Part shown: piece by piece, positions 55,140 to 64,000 of the stretch
How positions within the stretch are numbered: the stretch's first letter is position 1
Layout of the letters: each line of letters starts with the position of its first letter
NCBI GenBank assembly: GCA_018260445.1
Contig: JAGLBE010000006.1
Span: 59,851 to 123,850, forward strand
DNA from: Psychrobacter sp.
Lineage (GTDB): Bacteria; Pseudomonadota; Gammaproteobacteria; Pseudomonadales; Moraxellaceae
Length of the DNA stretch: 64,000 nt
Direction of reading: 5' to 3'
The notes under the pieces: generated by a model
What the model was told of the DNA's origin: nothing
The model's input: only the letters and a program-made list of their open reading frames with translations
Database searches by the model: none
Position numbers and translations under genes: made by a program

Positions 55140-55551
55140 TGCATATACCATTGACATGTATATAACATGCTTAGCGGCAGTACTAGAGACACTGCAAAAC
55201 CATTCTTGCCACTCTCCTTTTTTTCTAGGCTCACTTTGAAATGCATAACCAAATATTATTAAAACGCGCAATAACGATGAATAATAGTTATCAATCATAG
55301 GATTATAGCCTGTTTACCATTATACTAACAATTAACCTATGATGCCCTATCATATACAGGTATGATTAAGCAACCTTCTCAACCTCTCACCCGTCATTTT
55401 TGTCACAGTAGCCGTTGTAGAACCTTATATGTTGAATAACCTTATGTGTTGAACAACCTTATGTGTTGTACAACCTTATGTGTTGAACAACAAAGACTCT
55501 TGAAAAATGACCCTCTCACTTTTTAAATATCCAATATAGAGCGAGCCAACT
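55140..55551. repeat. aroE-acyl-CoA dehydrogenase spacer with 17-bp tandem array
   Basis: Four 17-bp units and a partial fifth, such as GTTGAACAACCTTATGT, lie at 55414-55495. They are followed by a plain AT-rich stretch leading to the next start codon. The rest has no recognised feature. Confidence 0.85.
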
Positions 55552-57372
55552 ATGTTAAGTTATAAAGCCCCCCTACGCGATATGAAGTTTTTGTTAAACG
55601 ATGTGTTTGATTATCAAACCCATTATCAAGATTTAAGCAATGGCGCCAATGCCGACCCCGAAACCGTCGATATGATTTTAAATGGGGTAGCCGATTTTTC
55701 AGAAAACGTTATTGCGCCGCTTTACCAACCCGCCGATGAAGAGGGTTGTCACTTTAAAGATGGCGTAGTCACAACGCCTAAAGGCTATAAAGAAGCCTAT
55801 CAACAATTTGTAGAGGGCGGCTGGCAAGGGTTGTCTTATCCAGAAGAATACGGCGGTATGAACTTGCCGATGTCTTTGAATCTGATTAAGTCTGAGATGA
55901 ATGGTACGGCAAACTGGACGTGGACGATGTACGCCGGTTTGACCACAGGCTGTATCAATACCTTGCTGCAATATGGCACAGATGAGCAAAAAGATTTGTA
56001 CTTGCCTAAATTGGTTGATGGCTCTTGGGCGGGTACCATGTGCTTAACCGAGCCGCAGTGCGGCACCGACTTGGGCCAAGTAAAAACCAAAGCTGAGCCA
56101 TTAGACGACGGCTCATATAAGCTCAATGGCACCAAGATTTTCATCTCAGGTGGTGAGCACGATTTAACCGAAAACATTATCCATATTGTATTAGCACGCC
56201 TACCGGATGCCCCAGAGGGCACGCGTGGTATCTCTTTATTTGTCGTACCAAAAATGTTGTTGACGGCTGACGGAGAAGCTGGCGAGCGTAATGGCGTAAC
56301 GTGTGGCTCTATCGAACACAAAATGGGCATCCGCTCATCCGCCACTTGTGTGCTTAATTTTGATGATGCGGTTGGTTATCTGATTGGTGAGCCGCATAAA
56401 GGCTTAAAGGCGATGTTTACCTTTATGAATACTGCTCGTATTGGTACGGCCATTCAAGGTATCGCCCACTGCGAATTGGCGTTCCAAAATGCGTTGCCGT
56501 ATGCCAAAGAGCGTCGCTCAATGCGTACCTTGTCGGGCGTTAAAGACCCCGATCAGGTTGCTGATGCGATTATTCATCATGCCGATGTGCGCCGTATGTT
56601 GTTGACGATGAAAGCCTTTGCCGAAGGCGGCCGCTCGATGATTTATCATTCAGCACGCTATGCCGATAAAATGGCACAGGGCATCGCCGATGGTAATAAT
56701 GAAGAGTTTGAAAAGTGGGATGATAAACTTGGCTTCTATACGCCTATCCTCAAAGGCTTTTTAACCGAATTGGGTATTGAGGCGGCTAAGCACGGTCAGC
56801 AAATTTATGGTGGTCATGGTTATATCAAAGAGTGGGGCATGGAGCTGATTGCGCGTGATGCTCGCATTGCCACTCTGTACGAGGGCACCACCGGTGTACA
56901 GGCGCTTGATTTATTAGGCCGCAAGGTCATTTTGCAGTCAAAAGGCAAAGCGATTCGTGATTATACCGCCAGCATCATGAAATGGTGCGGCGAATACGCT
57001 TTAGATAAAAACATGCGTAAATATGTTTGGGCGTTAACCAAGCTTTGTGCCGAGTGGAACACCTTGACCGTTCGTTTAATGTTAAGCGCCCGTAAAGACC
57101 GTGAAATTATCTCGGCGGCTTCTGACGATTATTTGATGTACTCAGGCTATGTGACGATGGGCTATCATTGGGCGCGCATGGCGGCTATTGCTTTAGAGAA
57201 ATTAGAAAATGGCGGTACTGAAGCGCCTGAATTTTATAAGGCTAAAGTACAAACGGCTGAGTTTTATTTTGATAAAATCTTGCCACGCACCTCGGGTTAT
57301 GCTGAAAGCATGCTAACCCCTAGTGAGTCTATGACCGCGATGGATATCGAAAGCTTTGCATTTTTAGAGTAA
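55552..57372 (+). CDS. Acyl-CoA dehydrogenase (600-residue class)
   Basis: A flavoprotein that introduces an alpha-beta double bond in acyl-CoA thioesters. The 606-residue protein has the N-terminal, middle (TEPQCGTDLGQVKT) and C-terminal domains, with the catalytic base in TLYEGTTGVQALDLLGRK. A C-terminal extension of about 130 residues is typical of the DmdC/FadE-like large class. The middle-domain block MCLTEPQCGTDLG is clear. Substrate chain length is not predictable; relatives act on medium to long-chain or methylthio-propionyl substrates. No fad operon genes are adjacent, and the gene ends in a bidirectional terminator. Confidence 0.9.
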   Translation: MLSYKAPLRDMKFLLNDVFDYQTHYQDLSNGANADPETVDMILNGVADFSENVIAPLYQPADEEGCHFKDGVVTTPKGYKEAYQQFVEGGWQGLSYPEEYGGMNLPMSLNLIKSEMNGTANWTWTMYAGLTTGCINTLLQYGTDEQKDLYLPKLVDGSWAGTMCLTEPQCGTDLGQVKTKAEPLDDGSYKLNGTKIFISGGEHDLTENIIHIVLARLPDAPEGTRGISLFVVPKMLLTADGEAGERNGVTCGSIEHKMGIRSSATCVLNFDDAVGYLIGEPHKGLKAMFTFMNTARIGTAIQGIAHCELAFQNALPYAKERRSMRTLSGVKDPDQVADAIIHHADVRRMLLTMKAFAEGGRSMIYHSARYADKMAQGIADGNNEEFEKWDDKLGFYTPILKGFLTELGIEAAKHGQQIYGGHGYIKEWGMELIARDARIATLYEGTTGVQALDLLGRKVILQSKGKAIRDYTASIMKWCGEYALDKNMRKYVWALTKLCAEWNTLTVRLMLSARKDREIISAASDDYLMYSGYVTMGYHWARMAAIALEKLENGGTEAPEFYKAKVQTAEFYFDKILPRTSGYAESMLTPSESMTAMDIESFAFLE

Positions 57373-57422
57373 TCACGCTTGGCTGTTTAGCCTAGACGTA
57401 TGACATTGACCTACCGAAATCT

Positions 57423-57458
57423 AAAAAATCGCCCTATTGGATATAGGGCGATTTTTTA
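57423..57458 (+). terminator. Bidirectional Rho-independent terminator
   Basis: AAAATCGCCCTAT pairs with ATAGGGCGATTTT around a short loop, with A/T tails on both sides. It serves the acyl-CoA dehydrogenase on the plus strand and ybaK on the minus strand. Confidence 0.92.
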
Positions 57459-57478
57459 TTGGCTTGTTAATCACCAAG

Positions 57479-57946
57479 TTAATCAATAACATCGGCAAAC
57501 ATGGCGGACAATGTAGACGCCAATTGCTGGGCGGGCAACTCAATCTCTAAGCCGCGTTTGCCACCACTGACATAGATTGATGGCAACTTTTCAGCAGACT
57601 GATGAATAACCGTTGGCAATCGCTTTTTTTGCCCTAAGGGACTTACCCCGCCCAAAACATAGCCGGTGCTACGTTCAACCACCTTAGCATCGGCCATTTT
57701 TACTTTTTTAAAGCCCAATGCTTTAGCCACTTTTTTGAAGTTTAACATCGCATTTACAGGCAATATCGCCACCGCTAAGCTATCGGTATCGCTCGACACG
57801 ACCAAGGTTTTAAACACTTGCTCGCAGCATACGCCCAATTTTTCTGCCGCCTCCAAACCATAAGACTCAGCATTGGGGTTATGCTCGTACTCATATACCC
57901 GATAATCTAACTTAAGTTTTTTGGCAAGGTCGATAGCAGGCGTCAT
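57479..57946 (-). CDS. ybaK: Cys-tRNA(Pro)/Cys-tRNA(Cys) deacylase
   Basis: YbaK clears cysteine mischarged on tRNA-Pro. The 155-residue protein begins MTPAIDLAKKLKLDYRVYEYEHN and has the catalytic lysine in the VFKTLVV block, with GGVSPLGQKKRLPTVIH and a C-terminal GLEIELPAQQLAS. This matches the single-domain YbaK/EbsC family and its usual size. It is separated from rapA by about 110 bp on the same strand, which may be one transcript. Confidence 0.92.
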   Translation of the reverse strand: MTPAIDLAKKLKLDYRVYEYEHNPNAESYGLEAAEKLGVCCEQVFKTLVVSSDTDSLAVAILPVNAMLNFKKVAKALGFKKVKMADAKVVERSTGYVLGGVSPLGQKKRLPTVIHQSAEKLPSIYVSGGKRGLEIELPAQQLASTLSAMFADVID

Positions 57947-58058
57947 AAAGGTGCGGCCTCGTCTAATTTTAGGCGCTACATTAGTTTTGGGTTAACAATG
58001 GGCGAAAGGCAACTGACCATAAGATACTGACCATAGGATACTGACCATAACTTAAAGC

Positions 58059-60938
58059 TTATGGCTTCACCGCTACCAATACCCGAATGCTATCGGGCAC
58101 CAAAGACAAGTTGGCTAAGGCCTGCTCACCCTGTACTTTCAGCGACTCTAACCGCTCTATCTCGGCATCACGCACGTTGCGGTTTACTTTTTGTAGCTGC
58201 TTGAGGCGCTCAATTTCACGCTGCCAAATTTGGCTAAAACGGGCCAACGCTTGGCTGCTAATATCATCAAGCTGGTTTTGGGCAATATCTTGGGCATCAT
58301 AATAACGGGCGTCAATCACGCTACTGCGCACTTTAACCACTTGGCGGGCCCGAGTTTTATCCAAACGCTCAATATGGGGTCGAACCATATCTGCAGTGAT
58401 GCGCTCTGATAAATCGCCGCCCTGCTCGCTTAAAAACACCCGCAACACTTGCGTGGGTAAATTGGCGGCTAAATTCAATACCTTAGGCGCAATGGTGGTG
58501 ATTCTAAAATTCACTTCTAACAGCAGCATACCCTCAGGCACCGTGTTACTTTTAAGCATCGCCACGGTGGTGTTGCCAAAGGTGCCAGAATTTGCCAACT
58601 CGTAGATGGCTTGCATTAACGGATGCTCGTGGGTGATAAAGTCCATTTCCTCGCGCATCAGGGCTTGCTTACGCTGAAAGGTGAGGGTCATGCCGTCCTC
58701 TGAGATGGGCAAATTATCCACCTCACTGTGCTGGCTGTCTGCCTCGGGCGGATGCAGCACCCACGACCCATCACGCTGCACACTGTGGTCTAAGTTGGTG
58801 GCGTCTAAAAAGCGATCTAAAAAAGCAGGCAGTACGTTATTGGCATCAAAATCGCTTAACGCATCGGCAATGCGCGCGGCCACGCGGGGGCGACAGGAGT
58901 TGTATTCTAACAAACGGTCTCGCCCTGATTGGAGCTCGGCCTCTAGGCCATTGCGTAGCTTTGCCGCCTCGTCAATCAGCACCGACAACGCTTGCCGATT
59001 TGCCGCATTGTCCTCGGCCTCAAGCAGCGGCTTTAAAACCGCAATAAACTGCTCTTGTACGGTTTGCGCCGTCGGGGAGATATGGTTAAAAATATTTAAC
59101 GCACCGTCATACCACTGGTACAAGCGCTGCTGCGCGGTACCCTCAACATACGGCACGTGCAAGGTGATTTTATGATGTTGACCGATACGGTCTAGCCGGC
59201 CAATGCGCTGCTCTAGGGTATCGGGGTTGGCGGGTAAATCCCATAGCACTAAGTGACTGGCAAACTGAAAATTGCGCCCCTCGGAGCCAATCTCTGAGCA
59301 CAGCAGGATTTGCGCGCCCTCGGCATCGGCAAAAAAGGCAGCGGCTTGGTCACGCTCCAGCAAGCTCATCTGCTCGGTAAAAATAGCGGTTTTAATCCCC
59401 GCATGCAACCGTAACACCGCCTCTAGGCTTTCAACCGTAGCGCCGCTGCGCGCAATCAACAACACCTTATTGTGTTTGAGTTCTTCTTTTAACAGGGTGA
59501 TTAACCAAACCACACGCGGGTCGTCCTCGAGCCAGCCGCCATCGGGCTGATTCTCTTCGCCCCAAAGTTGCTCACGCAGCTTACCGCAGGTTTGATAATT
59601 GCCAACCCAAGCCTCAGGGCAAGGCAGGGGATGCGGGCGACTGGTACGGCCATGAAAGCCTTTAACACTGTCACGGGTGTTGCGAAACAAAACACGCCCG
59701 GTGCCATGACGGTCTAACAACTGGTTTAACGCATGCTGACGTAACTTTTCATCCTCATTAATATCAACCAGTGCTTTGTCATCGGGTAAATCTAGTAACT
59801 GGGTTAAGGCATCGATTTGACCTTCGCTTAATGGTTTATCGTCCAATAACACTTGCGCCACGGCTGCGGTGTCCGCAAAGTCATCTTGACCTTGAATAAA
59901 CGCGTCTAAATCGTCAAAACGGTCGGGGTCTAACAAGCGCAGGCGCGCAAAGTGGCTTTCAATACCCAGTTGCTCAGGGGTAGCGGTGAGGAGCAACACC
60001 CCTGGCGTCTCGTTGGCAAAGTCGGCGACCAAATCGTATTTGTCATTGCCGCCATTGTCGTGATCCCAATGCAGGTGATGCGCCTCATCGACGACCAGCA
60101 AATCAAAACCAGCCGCAATCGCCTGATCGTATAAATCGTCGTGATCGAGCAATAAATCAAGACTGGCAATAATACACTGCTCAGTACTAAATACATTTTG
60201 CTCGGGGTTATGCTCTTTAATTGCGGCGGTGCGTACCAAGTCAAATAGGGCAAAATTGAGGTTAAAGCGGCGGCGCATCTCAATCATCCATTGATACTGT
60301 AAACTGTCGGGCACCAGTACCAATATGCGCTCCGCTTTACCCGTTAGCAGCTGCTGATGCATAATCAGCCCCGCCTCAATCGTTTTACCCAGCCCAACTT
60401 CATCTGCCAGCAAGACGCGTGGGGCAAGGCGTTTGCCCACCTCGTGCGCAATATATAACTGGTGCGGGATGATATCCACCCGTGCGCCCATCAGCCCCTT
60501 TAAAGGATGCGCCGCTAATGCCGACTGCATCCGCAGGATATCTTGACGCAAGTCATACCAATCGCCACGGCCAATACGCCCAGCCAGCAAACGCTCTAAC
60601 GGCTTTGCTAAGGTGACGTTTGCTGCCAAGCGGGTTTCCATGATGCCACGCTCATTGCCTGCCACGTGATATTTGATAACCCCCATCACCTCCTCTAAGG
60701 CAGTCACTAGATAAGTATTACCATCTTGGTCGGCTATCTCATCACCGATTTTAAAAGTGACCCGTGACAGCGGCGCCGAATTTTTGGCATAAACGCGTGT
60801 CTCTTCGCTTTGGGCAAACAGCACATGCACGCAGCGGTCATCAACGTCAATCACCACGCCTAGACCTAGCTCGGCCTCAGTATCAGAAAGATAGCGTTGG
60901 CCCACAGCAAATTCAGAGGATAAAGGAGTTGTTGTCAT
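58059..60938 (-). CDS. rapA: RNA polymerase-associated ATPase RapA (HepA)
   Basis: RapA is a Swi2/Snf2-type translocase that recycles RNA polymerase after transcription. The 959-residue protein has tandem Tudor-like N-terminal domains, a helicase core with Walker A GLGKT (in DEVGLGKTIEAG) and DEAH at 284-287, and a second RecA domain with SEIGSEGRNFQFASHLVLWDL and QRIGRLDRIGQ. The C-terminal third fits RapA's spacer and long domains. The ATG at 60938 is chosen because the next upstream ATG (61007) adds a stretch unlike RapA. No strong ribosome binding site is present at either. Confidence 0.95.
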   Translation of the reverse strand: MTTTPLSSEFAVGQRYLSDTEAELGLGVVIDVDDRCVHVLFAQSEETRVYAKNSAPLSRVTFKIGDEIADQDGNTYLVTALEEVMGVIKYHVAGNERGIMETRLAANVTLAKPLERLLAGRIGRGDWYDLRQDILRMQSALAAHPLKGLMGARVDIIPHQLYIAHEVGKRLAPRVLLADEVGLGKTIEAGLIMHQQLLTGKAERILVLVPDSLQYQWMIEMRRRFNLNFALFDLVRTAAIKEHNPEQNVFSTEQCIIASLDLLLDHDDLYDQAIAAGFDLLVVDEAHHLHWDHDNGGNDKYDLVADFANETPGVLLLTATPEQLGIESHFARLRLLDPDRFDDLDAFIQGQDDFADTAAVAQVLLDDKPLSEGQIDALTQLLDLPDDKALVDINEDEKLRQHALNQLLDRHGTGRVLFRNTRDSVKGFHGRTSRPHPLPCPEAWVGNYQTCGKLREQLWGEENQPDGGWLEDDPRVVWLITLLKEELKHNKVLLIARSGATVESLEAVLRLHAGIKTAIFTEQMSLLERDQAAAFFADAEGAQILLCSEIGSEGRNFQFASHLVLWDLPANPDTLEQRIGRLDRIGQHHKITLHVPYVEGTAQQRLYQWYDGALNIFNHISPTAQTVQEQFIAVLKPLLEAEDNAANRQALSVLIDEAAKLRNGLEAELQSGRDRLLEYNSCRPRVAARIADALSDFDANNVLPAFLDRFLDATNLDHSVQRDGSWVLHPPEADSQHSEVDNLPISEDGMTLTFQRKQALMREEMDFITHEHPLMQAIYELANSGTFGNTTVAMLKSNTVPEGMLLLEVNFRITTIAPKVLNLAANLPTQVLRVFLSEQGGDLSERITADMVRPHIERLDKTRARQVVKVRSSVIDARYYDAQDIAQNQLDDISSQALARFSQIWQREIERLKQLQKVNRNVRDAEIERLESLKVQGEQALANLSLVPDSIRVLVAVKP

Positions 60939-61766
60939 AATATAGTTCTGTTTTTTTATTAAAGGATGGTAGGGTTTGTCATATACGCAAACATTAGCAC
61001 ATGACAACTTGACGGCGCATAATTAAAATACTTATTGATATTGAGCGTTAATAGGGGTAGTTGCCTTAATGAGGTCAAAGCTGCAAATTTCTATAGCCAA
61101 TTTGTTATCGCCAAGCTTTGCCAGCCGCATTGTGCGCAGTAGCACGGGCTTTAGCATAAAAATGATAGCATTGAGCGTTGTTAGCGCCATTGTAGCAAGG
61201 AAGCCGCTGATTTTCCTGTTTTTGTCGTTCTCTATTGCTCACTTTTTTGCTTGCTTTATTCGCCTTTTTTTTGCCATCTTTCTTAACCTCTTATTAACCT
61301 CGTAGTTGTTGTCAGTTTTACTAAACTTTAGTACTCTAATTTTTTTCTAATTAGGCCTTTTTGTCGTAACATCTGACAAATGCAACGGATGGCTATGGTG
61401 TTTTGACAGATAACTTTTAGACTTATGTTGTTTTGGCTTAAGTTATTATAGATTAAGCTTGATTATTGAAGGTCACTTAACTACAGTATCAATATAGCTA
61501 GGAATATAGATAGGACTATAGATAGGACTATAGATAGCAATATAAGCAATATAGATAGCAATAAATTATCGAGGCTATAAACACTGCCCTCTATTGTTTA
61601 CAGTCTTAAAGCCCAGTCATATTGCATAAGTCTGGCTATGCTTTGGTCATGCTCTGGATATGTCCACCAATGCCATATTTACCACATTGGCAACCGATTG
61701 ACTGTGAGTTCACTGTGATTTGATTTTGATTTAATTTAGAGCAAGTTTTAGCTAAGGATAGCGCCT
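60939..61766. other. rapA-kinase divergent intergenic region
   Basis: 828 bp without a convincing gene. A hydrophobic 78-residue frame at 61069-61305 is open but has no ribosome binding site and an odd composition. A 9-12 bp repeated TATAGATAGGAC-like stretch lies at about 61497-61560. This should contain the rapA and kinase promoters, but neither was identified. Confidence 0.6.
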
Positions 61767-64000
61767 ATGAGCTCCCCTAAAAGCGTGAGTTTTTTTAATA
61801 GTATTACCACAAAGATAACCGTTGTTTTACTTACCTCCTTTACCTTGATTGCTTTTTTGATTTTCTATGTGGTCAATAAAGAAGGTTATGGACAGATTAA
61901 AGCAGAGTCAGAACGCCTTATCGTGCAACAAGGCGAGCTTATGGTTAAACTCATCTCATTTGACATCGCTAGCGTGATGCGCAGCGCGGTGCAACTAAAA
62001 GATTTTGGCGAAACCCTACCCATCACACGCGAGTATTTTGAGCAGGGGCTAGACAAAGTATTCACCCAAAACAACCATGCTTTGATAGCCAATGGGGGCA
62101 TTTGGCCGACCGCTTATGAGTTAGATGCCAGTCAAGAACGCCTACCCCTGCTGCGCCAACGAGAAGCTGCCGGCTATAGCAACGTCGCCCCTACCGACGC
62201 CATCCTAGGTTATTTAAATGCGCCTTGGTATCAAGCGGTCAAAACGCTAAGGCCAAAAACGTGCGTGTGGAGCCATGCCACCACCTTATATACCCCAAAC
62301 GAATTGGCCGTTAACTGTAGCCTAGCCATTGAGCGCAATCATAACTTTTGGGGGGCGTTAACCGTTAACCTAAGCCTAGATGCCGTGCAAAACAATATGG
62401 AAGCCTTGCAGCAGACCATCGGCGAAGGTTATGTGGTGTTGGTCGATAACAGTAACCAAGTTATCGCAGCAGCGGGTACCCCTGACCTGACTGCGCTCAA
62501 CAAAGCCACAGGAAAGCCTTTGGCGATGAGCGATGTTATAACACAAAATCCAGCCTGGCAACCGGTTGCCGAGGCCATTAATCAACAGCGCCAAGCGGTC
62601 ATCAACGAGGTGACGCCAGATCTATCTGCCGCTTTGGTAGACCAACTTAATACCTATGACAAAATGTCGGGCGCGCCCGTAGGCTCGATGCTGATTAACT
62701 ATGCGGCACATTTACAAGACATCAACCCACATATGGCAACCGCTACCCCTACTTATTTAGGCACTTACTCGCTTAACCATGACAGCATCTATCAGGCAGA
62801 TGCCCGTGCCTTTGTGTTTACCGTACCTGATACGCTATGGAAATTGGTCATCGTAAAACCCACCAGCACTGTCAATGCCATTGCCAACAACCTGCGCAAT
62901 AATCTGGCAAAGTATTTACTATTTGCCTTAATCGCCATTGCCGCCGCTTTATTTATGCTATTGCGTGCGCTGGCGTTACGGCCGTTGCAAGAGACCACCA
63001 AAAGTATCGTTAGGGCAGAGGCGCTTATTGATGAGAATAAATACAATCAACTCTCAAAGGTAGAGTTTGCCAACACTGGCCATAGTGAGATTAGTGTGGT
63101 CAATCGCTCCTTACAAAGCTTGTTACGGCGTATTGAAAACAATGAGGGGGCACTGGCCAATGTGAACCAGCAATTAGAAGTTCAGGTTGAGGCACGTACC
63201 AAAGAGCTGCAACAAACATTAACCGAATTAAAGTCCTCGCAAGTGCAGCTTATTCGTTCCGAAAAAATGGCGACCTTAGGGCAAATGGTGGCGGGGGTAG
63301 CCCATGAAGTGAACACGCCGCTGTCTTATGTGCAAAACAATATCGAGATTATTGGTCAGTTAACTGAGCTGTATGATGAGCTTATTGAAAAAGTGAGTGG
63401 TCTTAAAGTGGCGATGAGCGACCCTGAGTCTAGTGAGGAGGAGATTGAACACCTGATGGGCGCTATTATGGCGTCTGTTACCGAAATCGAAGACGATGAT
63501 TTATCAGAAGAGCTTAAAGCACTTATCAAAGACTCCTTGTTTGGGGTCGAGCAAATTACCGAAATGGTGCTAAATTTACGTAACTTTGCCCGCTTAGATG
63601 AGTCAAAAGTGAAGCAGATTAAGATAGAGGAGTGTGTTGACGCCTCGCTTAAAATCACCCGCAATGCCATTAAGCATTTAACGGTGGATACGCAGTTTGC
63701 CGCAACGCCGGCAATCAGATGTTCGCCGTCACAAATCAATCAGGTGTTCGTTAACCTTATCAATAATGCGGCACAAGCTATCGGCACAAAGGCGAATGGC
63801 CGCATTGACATACGCACCAAAAATGACAGCAGCAATATCTATATAGAAGTGAGCGACAATGGCTCTGGCATGACCCAAGAGACGCAGCAGCGAGTTTTTG
63901 AGCCGTTTTTCACCACCAAAGGCGCAGGTGAAGGTACAGGACTTGGTATGGCGATTTGTCAGCAAATTATAGAACAGCATGGCGGTAACATTGCGCTTGA
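61767..64000 (+). CDS. Sensor histidine kinase with periplasmic cache domain (partial)
   Basis: 744 codons are visible before the window ends; the last few residues are missing. The order is a first membrane helix (about 15-35), a large periplasmic dCache-like domain (about 36-370), a second helix (about 378-400) and a HAMP-like linker. A coiled coil (NQQLEVQVEARTKELQQTL) leads into the phosphoacceptor His513 in MVAGVAHEVNTPLSYV. The catalytic domain then has N-box NLINNAAQA, G1 DNGSGM, F-box FEPFFTT and G2 GEGTGLGMAI. The HisKA/NtrB-DctB-like H-box suggests an NtrC-type or similar response regulator. AAGGA precedes the ATG by eight bases. Confidence 0.92.
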   Translation, partial: MSSPKSVSFFNSITTKITVVLLTSFTLIAFLIFYVVNKEGYGQIKAESERLIVQQGELMVKLISFDIASVMRSAVQLKDFGETLPITREYFEQGLDKVFTQNNHALIANGGIWPTAYELDASQERLPLLRQREAAGYSNVAPTDAILGYLNAPWYQAVKTLRPKTCVWSHATTLYTPNELAVNCSLAIERNHNFWGALTVNLSLDAVQNNMEALQQTIGEGYVVLVDNSNQVIAAAGTPDLTALNKATGKPLAMSDVITQNPAWQPVAEAINQQRQAVINEVTPDLSAALVDQLNTYDKMSGAPVGSMLINYAAHLQDINPHMATATPTYLGTYSLNHDSIYQADARAFVFTVPDTLWKLVIVKPTSTVNAIANNLRNNLAKYLLFALIAIAAALFMLLRALALRPLQETTKSIVRAEALIDENKYNQLSKVEFANTGHSEISVVNRSLQSLLRRIENNEGALANVNQQLEVQVEARTKELQQTLTELKSSQVQLIRSEKMATLGQMVAGVAHEVNTPLSYVQNNIEIIGQLTELYDELIEKVSGLKVAMSDPESSEEEIEHLMGAIMASVTEIEDDDLSEELKALIKDSLFGVEQITEMVLNLRNFARLDESKVKQIKIEECVDASLKITRNAIKHLTVDTQFAATPAIRCSPSQINQVFVNLINNAAQAIGTKANGRIDIRTKNDSSNIYIEVSDNGSGMTQETQQRVFEPFFTTKGAGEGTGLGMAICQQIIEQHGGNIAL

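Noticed and set aside
55836-56345. 169-residue frame antisense to the acyl-CoA dehydrogenase
   Set aside because: Shadow of a real gene, with no ribosome binding site or domain.
61069-61305. Open frame of 78 hydrophobic residues
   Set aside because: No ribosome binding site, no family likeness, and Phe/Ile/Ser composition typical of a random AT-rich frame.

Overview
The window reads as a contiguous piece of chromosome from a gammaproteobacterium of the Moraxellaceae, most likely Psychrobacter or a close relative. This is inferred from the proteins (YheS-type ABC-F, CbpA/CbpM, ErpA, long RapA, Mpl, LptFG next to PepA-HolC), from the moderate GC content, and from intergenic spaces crowded with short tandem arrays and palindromic repeats. 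There are about 45 protein genes and one tRNA gene. No rRNA, prophage, CRISPR array, transposase or secretion cluster was found. Most genes are core housekeeping genes.

Layout: 0-2 kb, the 3' end of lgt, then thyA-folA (thymidylate and folate). 2-9.4 kb, minus-strand YafE-like methyltransferase, Xaa-Pro aminopeptidase, POT peptide transporter, an Ala/Thr-rich membrane-anchored protein, and lnt. 9.9-14.3 kb, recG and a Baeyer-Villiger-like monooxygenase. 15-19.2 kb, hchA, a small membrane protein, and hisH / isochorismatase-like hydrolase / hisB. 19.4-25.9 kb, a GNAT/PanZ-like protein, tRNA-Phe with a clear promoter and terminator, lptFG, and divergent pepA-holC. 26-31.4 kb, cbpA-cbpM, yheS, erpA and a roadblock-like protein. 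32-37.4 kb, gshA, dsbB, mpl, a GlsB/YeaQ protein, and def. 37.4-44.8 kb, an orphan secretin-like protein, dapB, dnaJ, a DUF2939-type protein, rsuA, yigZ and yheT. 45-47 kb, a thioesterase and a hypothetical gene set in repeats. 47-57.4 kb, ppc, corA, a DUF1345 protein, pabC with a lipoprotein gene, aroE, and a 606-residue acyl-CoA dehydrogenase. 57.5-64 kb, ybaK, rapA, and a dCache-type sensor histidine kinase cut by the right edge.

The most notable non-coding signals are these. (1) Three 16-bp sites at 39.6-43.0 kb closely match the ParB site parS but share the same core change (CACATG for CACGTG). This suggests an origin-proximal centromere cluster with a lineage-specific variant. (2) There are two 136-bp copies of a terminal-inverted-repeat element with target duplications (a MITE). 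(3) A three-copy family of large palindromic repeats lies in the same orientation just after gene stop codons. (4) A 131-nt multi-helix leader closed by a perfect 10-bp stem precedes gshA. (5) At least ten short tandem arrays of unrelated sequence occur, three of them inside the coding sequences of hisB, lptF and lptG.

No clearly new defence or metabolic system is visible. The parS cluster, the gene-end repeats and the gshA leader are the best leads. All functional calls rest on recognised motifs and remembered family sequences, without any database search.
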